Source: DASZBX01 sp035943635 (GTDB lineage: Bacteria; Actinomycetota; Actinomycetes; Streptomycetales; Catenulisporaceae). From it: 6,426 nucleotides of DNA. Position 1 is the stretch's first letter, and each line of letters begins with the position of its first letter. The position numbers and the translations under genes were made by a program. Under the pieces are notes generated by a model. It saw only the letters and a program-made list of their open reading frames with translations. It was not told the origin of the DNA and did no database searches. Below are positions 6,201 through 6,426 of this stretch, piece after piece. Location: NCBI GenBank assembly GCA_035943635.1, contig DASZBX010000118.1:1-6426 (forward strand). The letters are read 5' to 3'.

Positions 6201-6426
6201 TCACGCTGCCGGTGCTCCCGGTCGCGGCGTAGCCCTCGGCCCATTCCGGCACCTGCGCGGAGGCGGTCACGTAGTCCGTGGGGTTGGCGCCGATGAACAC
6301 CCCGGTGCGGCTGCCCTTCAAACCCCCCGCATCCAGACCCGCATCCTCGAACAACTCCCAACACACCTCCAACAACAACCGCTGCCGAGGATCCATCGCC
6401 AACGCCTCCCGCGGAGAAATCCCGAA
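250..6426 (-). CDS. Type I modular polyketide synthase, fully reducing module (KS-AT-DH-ER-KR-ACP), 5' partial
   Basis: This is the C-terminal 2058 residues of a modular PKS subunit; residue 1 here is the Phe of FGISPREAL coded at 6426. Domains by residue: KS 1-350, KS-AT linker 351-470, AT 475-780, DH 842-1119, structural KR half 1134-1335, ER 1343-1652, catalytic KR 1660-1896, ACP 1940-2016, acidic tail to 2058. All active-site motifs checked are present, so the module should load a methylmalonyl extender, condense it with the incoming chain, and fully reduce the beta-keto group. The frame is open to the window edge and the KS lacks its first roughly 70 residues, so the true start and possibly earlier modules lie outside. 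The stop is TGA at 252-250. The next PKS gene starts 7 bases downstream, implying one operon. No frameshift or truncation is seen. Assignment to modular PKS is very secure; the natural product is unknown. Confidence 0.98.
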   Translation of the reverse strand, partial: FGISPREALAMDPRQRLLLEVCWELFEDAGLDAGGLKGSRTGVFIGANPTDYVTASAQVPEWAEGYAATGSTGSVMSGRLSYFFGLEGAAVTIDAACSSSLVALHLAGQALRSGECTMAVAGGAAMMASPKELIEFSRLGALAPDGRCKAFAAGADGMSLAEGVGLFLVERLSDAERNGHRVLAVIRGSAVNQDGASNGLTAPNGPSQRRVIQSALARAGVSASEVDVVEAHGTGTSLGDPIEAQALLETYGRDRPADRPVLLGSIKSNIGHTQAAAGAAGVMKMVLAMRHGIVPATLHVDRPSDYVDWSSGAVALAVQTAPWPETGRPRRAGVSAFGMSGTNAHLILEQAPVREPDPSAHPAPADAPVPPDQALAPAQAGAPGPDALIPWPISAASPASLQGQAAKLSRLLADEPGLRPRDIGWSLAFTRASLGHRAVVLGTGREGHLGPLARLADGEPDPGLVLGTAQRKPRIVFVFPGQGGQWPGMAADLLDTSPQFAGYVHECEQALAPYTDWSLTEVLRRSAAAPGLDRVDVVQPALFAVMVSLARLWQHHGVNPAAVVGHSQGEIAAAYVAGALSLADAAKVVALRSAALARLDAPAGMASLRADEQQAAALLAAWPGRLTVAAANSPAQVVVAGDTEALDELTAECERRGIRIRRIEVGYASHSPQVEPIREELLAKLAGIEPQRAHIPFYSAVTGEPADTTGLDAEYWYRNLREPVRFAAATRKLLDNGFTMFVEVSPHAVLTAAVLDTAAAADAGAEPATIGSLRRDEGGPARFAASLAEAWVHGADLDWATLILDGARVPLPAYAFDRQRYWRDQERTNADPADLGVAAADHPLLGAAVELADSGTLVLTGRLSAGTRPWLADHGVDGACLFPAAGFAELALRAGAEAHCPRIEELTLEAPLVLAGDDAVGLQLVVGAPGDSGRRPLAVYTRPDAGSGEPGDWTRHASAVLAADNRPAPAAAAEWPPPGAEPLELDPDSFYAAAQAEGYVYGPSFRGLRRAWRRGDEVFAEVSLPAQVRAEADRYGVHPALLDAALQVMLLTPSAARGDGADRTVLLPFSLTGVSLFAPGARDLRVRIAPAGPDTVSVSAADETGAPVAEIERLVSRPVPAGRPAAAAAADRSLFELDWVALPRPAARVADDWALLGEDLLGLAAGLAEAGIRTHRHPDLAALLGGPAPGAPCPALVLLPAAAPAGAGLPGSAFDLAAAVLGDVQAWLADARTADARLVVVTRRAVSAAAPGTAGELPDLAAAPVWGLLRSAQSENPGRIVLADLDGPDGAAALASALAGDEPQIAVRRGAALIPRLVPANGSGHALTAPAGGRWRLEPAASGVLGDLALLPCPDTGGPLGSGQVRVGLRAAGIGFRDVMVALGMSPGGGEFIGGEGAGVVRAIGPDVTGVKLGDRVMGMIPRAFATEAVTDHRWLAPIPEDWSYQQAAAVPSAFLTAYFALVEIAGLRAGQRVLVHAATGGVGMAAVQIARGLGAEVFATAGPAKHDELRQAGLDQAHVASSRDAGFADRFRQATGGAGVDVVLNSLAGDLVDASLRLLSAGGRFIELGKTDVRDPAQVAAATGGVLYQQVDLIRDTAPERMRSMLAEVVGLLREEVLTPLPVRAWDVRDAPEAMRFMARARHVGKLVLTIPPAPDPEGTVLITGGTGTLGALVAEHLAGPWGMRHFVLASRRGAAAPGAAELTGRLAALGAQVRFAAGDLADREAVADLLADLPADHPLTGVVHLAGVLDDVVFTSLTDLRLADVLRPKIAAAVHLDELTRDTDLGLFALFSSAAGVTGNPAQANYAAANVFLDALAAARRARGQAGTSLAWGLWAPDSEMTGRLGDRERGRLARAGAQAMTPAQALALFDEGVESGRAMSVAARIDRGALRAQADQGTLPTVLRLLVPRGGRPAPQAAADASSGGLEQQLAGLAPAERRQALVAFVRRHAAAVLGHETVAAIDADRGFLDMGFDSLTAVELRNRLAAATGLRLPATLVFDCPTPAQMAAWFAERISADDGAPAEDESTDQNTDEIDAVDTMDVDELIRAVHSTEE
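253..321 (-). other. Predicted C-terminal docking tail
   Basis: After the ACP the protein continues for only about 40 residues: an acidic linker (residues 2019-2037, rich in Asp and Glu) and then a possible short helix, AVDTMDVDELIRAV, before the stop. Tails of this kind on modular PKSs mediate recognition of the next subunit. The position and composition support a docking role, but the segment is shorter than the three-helix docking tails of the erythromycin PKS. Its partner cannot be read from sequence alone. Confidence 0.6.
379..609 (-). other. Acyl carrier protein (ACP) domain
   Basis: The ACP carries the extender and growing chain on a phosphopantetheine arm. The attachment residue is Ser1978 (codon 495-493) in FLDMGFDSLTAVELRNRL, a near-perfect match to the usual GFDSLTAVELRNRL motif. 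Helix I (FVRRHAAAVLG) and the TLVFDCPTPAQMAAW segment that closes the fold are both present. This is the last catalytic domain; no thioesterase follows, so the chain must be passed to another subunit. Confidence 0.96.
739..1449 (-). other. Ketoreductase (KR) catalytic domain, B-type
   Basis: The KR reduces the beta-keto group with NADPH. The Rossmann motif TGGTGTLG is at 1665-1672. The catalytic set is Lys1771, Ser1795 in FSSAAG, Tyr1808 in NYAAAN and Asn1812; the spacings of 24, 13 and 4 match the family. LDD at 1751-1753 marks a B-type KR giving the 3R (D) hydroxyl that DH domains normally use. Pro1803 and Asn1807 correspond to positions 144 and 148 in the usual numbering, which are associated with the B2 subtype. 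I trust this subtype call less, because the alcohol is eliminated and so leaves less selective constraint. Confidence 0.93.
1471..2400 (-). other. Enoylreductase (ER) domain, predicted 2R-methyl type
   Basis: The ER is an NADPH-dependent medium-chain reductase that saturates the enoyl intermediate. It runs from GVLGDLALLPCP (1343) to GKLVLTIPP (about 1652). The nucleotide-binding motif is HAATGGVGMAA (His1477, glycines 1481-1484). Lys1571 in ELGKTDVRD and Asp1593, 22 residues later, match the conserved Lys/Asp pair I recall from the spinosyn ER structure. In FRDVMVALGMSPGG, Ser1386 replaces the Tyr found in 2S-type ERs (ALGMYP), which predicts a 2R methyl. The stereochemical rule comes from published work on erythromycin-type ERs; applying it here is inference. 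Confidence 0.92.
2422..3027 (-). other. Structural (non-catalytic) half of the ketoreductase, before the ER
   Basis: In modules with an ER, the KR is split into an N-terminal structural subdomain and a C-terminal catalytic one, with the ER inserted between them. This segment begins at LFELDWVALP (1134 onward), the usual start of the structural half. It is Ala/Leu-rich and contains a degenerate Rossmann-like region with VVVTRRAVSA and a WGLLRSAQSENPGRI stretch typical of this subdomain. No SDR cofactor glycine motif or catalytic Tyr is expected here. The boundaries are approximate. Confidence 0.82.
3070..3903 (-). other. Dehydratase (DH) domain, predicted active
   Basis: The DH removes water from the beta-hydroxyacyl-ACP to give the alpha,beta-enoyl intermediate. 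The double-hotdog fold starts at HPLLGAAVE (842). The catalytic His874 sits in a complete HxxxGxxxxP motif (HGVDGACLFP, 874-883). GYVYGPSF is at 998-1005. The catalytic Asp1043 is in LLDAALQ, a DxxxQ motif. Nothing needed for activity is missing, and the presence of an ER downstream fits an active DH. The segment after the motif reads PAAGFAELAL where many DHs have PGTAFVELAL. Confidence 0.92.
4087..5004 (-). other. Acyltransferase (AT) domain, predicted methylmalonyl-CoA specific
   Basis: The AT selects the extender unit and loads it on the ACP. The entry motif FVFPGQGGQWPGM lies near residues 476-488. Three standard specificity markers agree on methylmalonyl-CoA: RVDVVQ at 534-539, GHSQG with the nucleophile Ser567 (codon 4728-4726), and YASH at 667-670 with the catalytic His670. 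Malonyl-specific ATs usually carry GHS(I/V)G and HAFH instead. The Ser-to-His spacing of 103 residues is normal for the family. The post-AT linker ends at the conserved YAFDRQRYW (Trp822). A rare-codon island lies just after YASH but leaves the protein motifs unaffected. Confidence 0.93.
5272..5376 (-). other. Pro/Ala-rich hinge at the start of the KS-AT linker
   Basis: Residues 351-385 after the KS are mostly Pro and Ala with some Asp, Glu and Gln. Of residues 351-387, 11 are Pro and 11 are Ala. The folded linker region resumes around IPWPISAASPASLQ (389 onward). Such a flexible, poorly conserved hinge is common at this point in modular PKSs. No catalytic role is expected. Confidence 0.7.
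5377..6426 (-). other. Ketosynthase (KS) domain, N-terminus outside the window
   Basis: The KS catalyses decarboxylative Claisen condensation. The nucleophile is Cys97 in DAACSSSLVALH (codon 6138-6136). The two histidines are His232 in EAHGTGT (codon 5733-5731) and His272 in KSNIGHTQAAAG (codon 5613-5611). Spacings of 135 and 40 residues match what I recall for modular PKS KS domains. The domain closes with GMSGTNAHLILEQ near residue 350. An active-site Cys, rather than Gln, argues for an extension KS and against a KSQ loading domain. Around the Cys the sequence reads EGAAVTIDAACSSS, whereas the commonest form is EGPAVTVDTACSSS; this is a tolerated variation and does not predict inactivity. 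Confidence 0.97.

Noticed and set aside
6400..6402. TTG at 6402 as a possible start of the large PKS gene
   Set aside because: The frame stays open to the window edge and codes the conserved FGISPREAL just upstream, so this TTG is an internal leucine codon.

Overview
This window is part of a type I modular polyketide synthase (PKS) gene cluster. The very high GC content, the strong C/G preference at third codon positions over most of its length, and the cis-AT module with class-1-like docking segments all point to an actinomycete, such as Streptomyces or a relative. I cannot name the species, the cluster or the product from the sequence alone.

Everything is coded on the minus strand, so the genes read from high to low coordinates. 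Positions 6426 to 250 hold the last 2058 residues of a PKS protein whose start lies beyond the window. They form one nearly complete, fully reducing extension module in the order KS - AT - DH - (structural KR) - ER - KR - ACP, ending in a short acidic C-terminal tail. Only about the first 70 residues of the KS are missing. After a 7-base gap, positions 242 to 1 hold the start of the next PKS protein: an N-terminal coiled-coil docking segment followed by the first residues of a new KS. There is no non-coding stretch longer than those 7 bases and no RNA gene, mobile element, CRISPR array or terminator that I can support.

All catalytic motifs I could check are intact: KS Cys/His/His, AT Ser/His, DH His/Asp, the ER nucleotide site with its Lys/Asp pair, KR Lys/Ser/Tyr/Asn and ACP Ser. 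AT motifs predict methylmalonyl-CoA. The module should therefore add one saturated, alpha-methyl-branched unit. The KR carries a B-type LDD motif. The ER has Ser where Tyr marks 2S-type enzymes, so a 2R methyl branch is predicted. The chain would then pass to the KS of another PKS subunit, possibly the one encoded just downstream, whose gene appears translationally coupled.

The biology is a recognisable PKS assembly line, not a new system. The features most worth a second look are synonymous. Sharply bounded patches within KS-coding DNA switch from C-rich to G/T-ending codons with TTG leucine, one of them exactly at a docking/KS border. There is also an isolated rare-codon island in the AT that contains the only two ATA codons I found.
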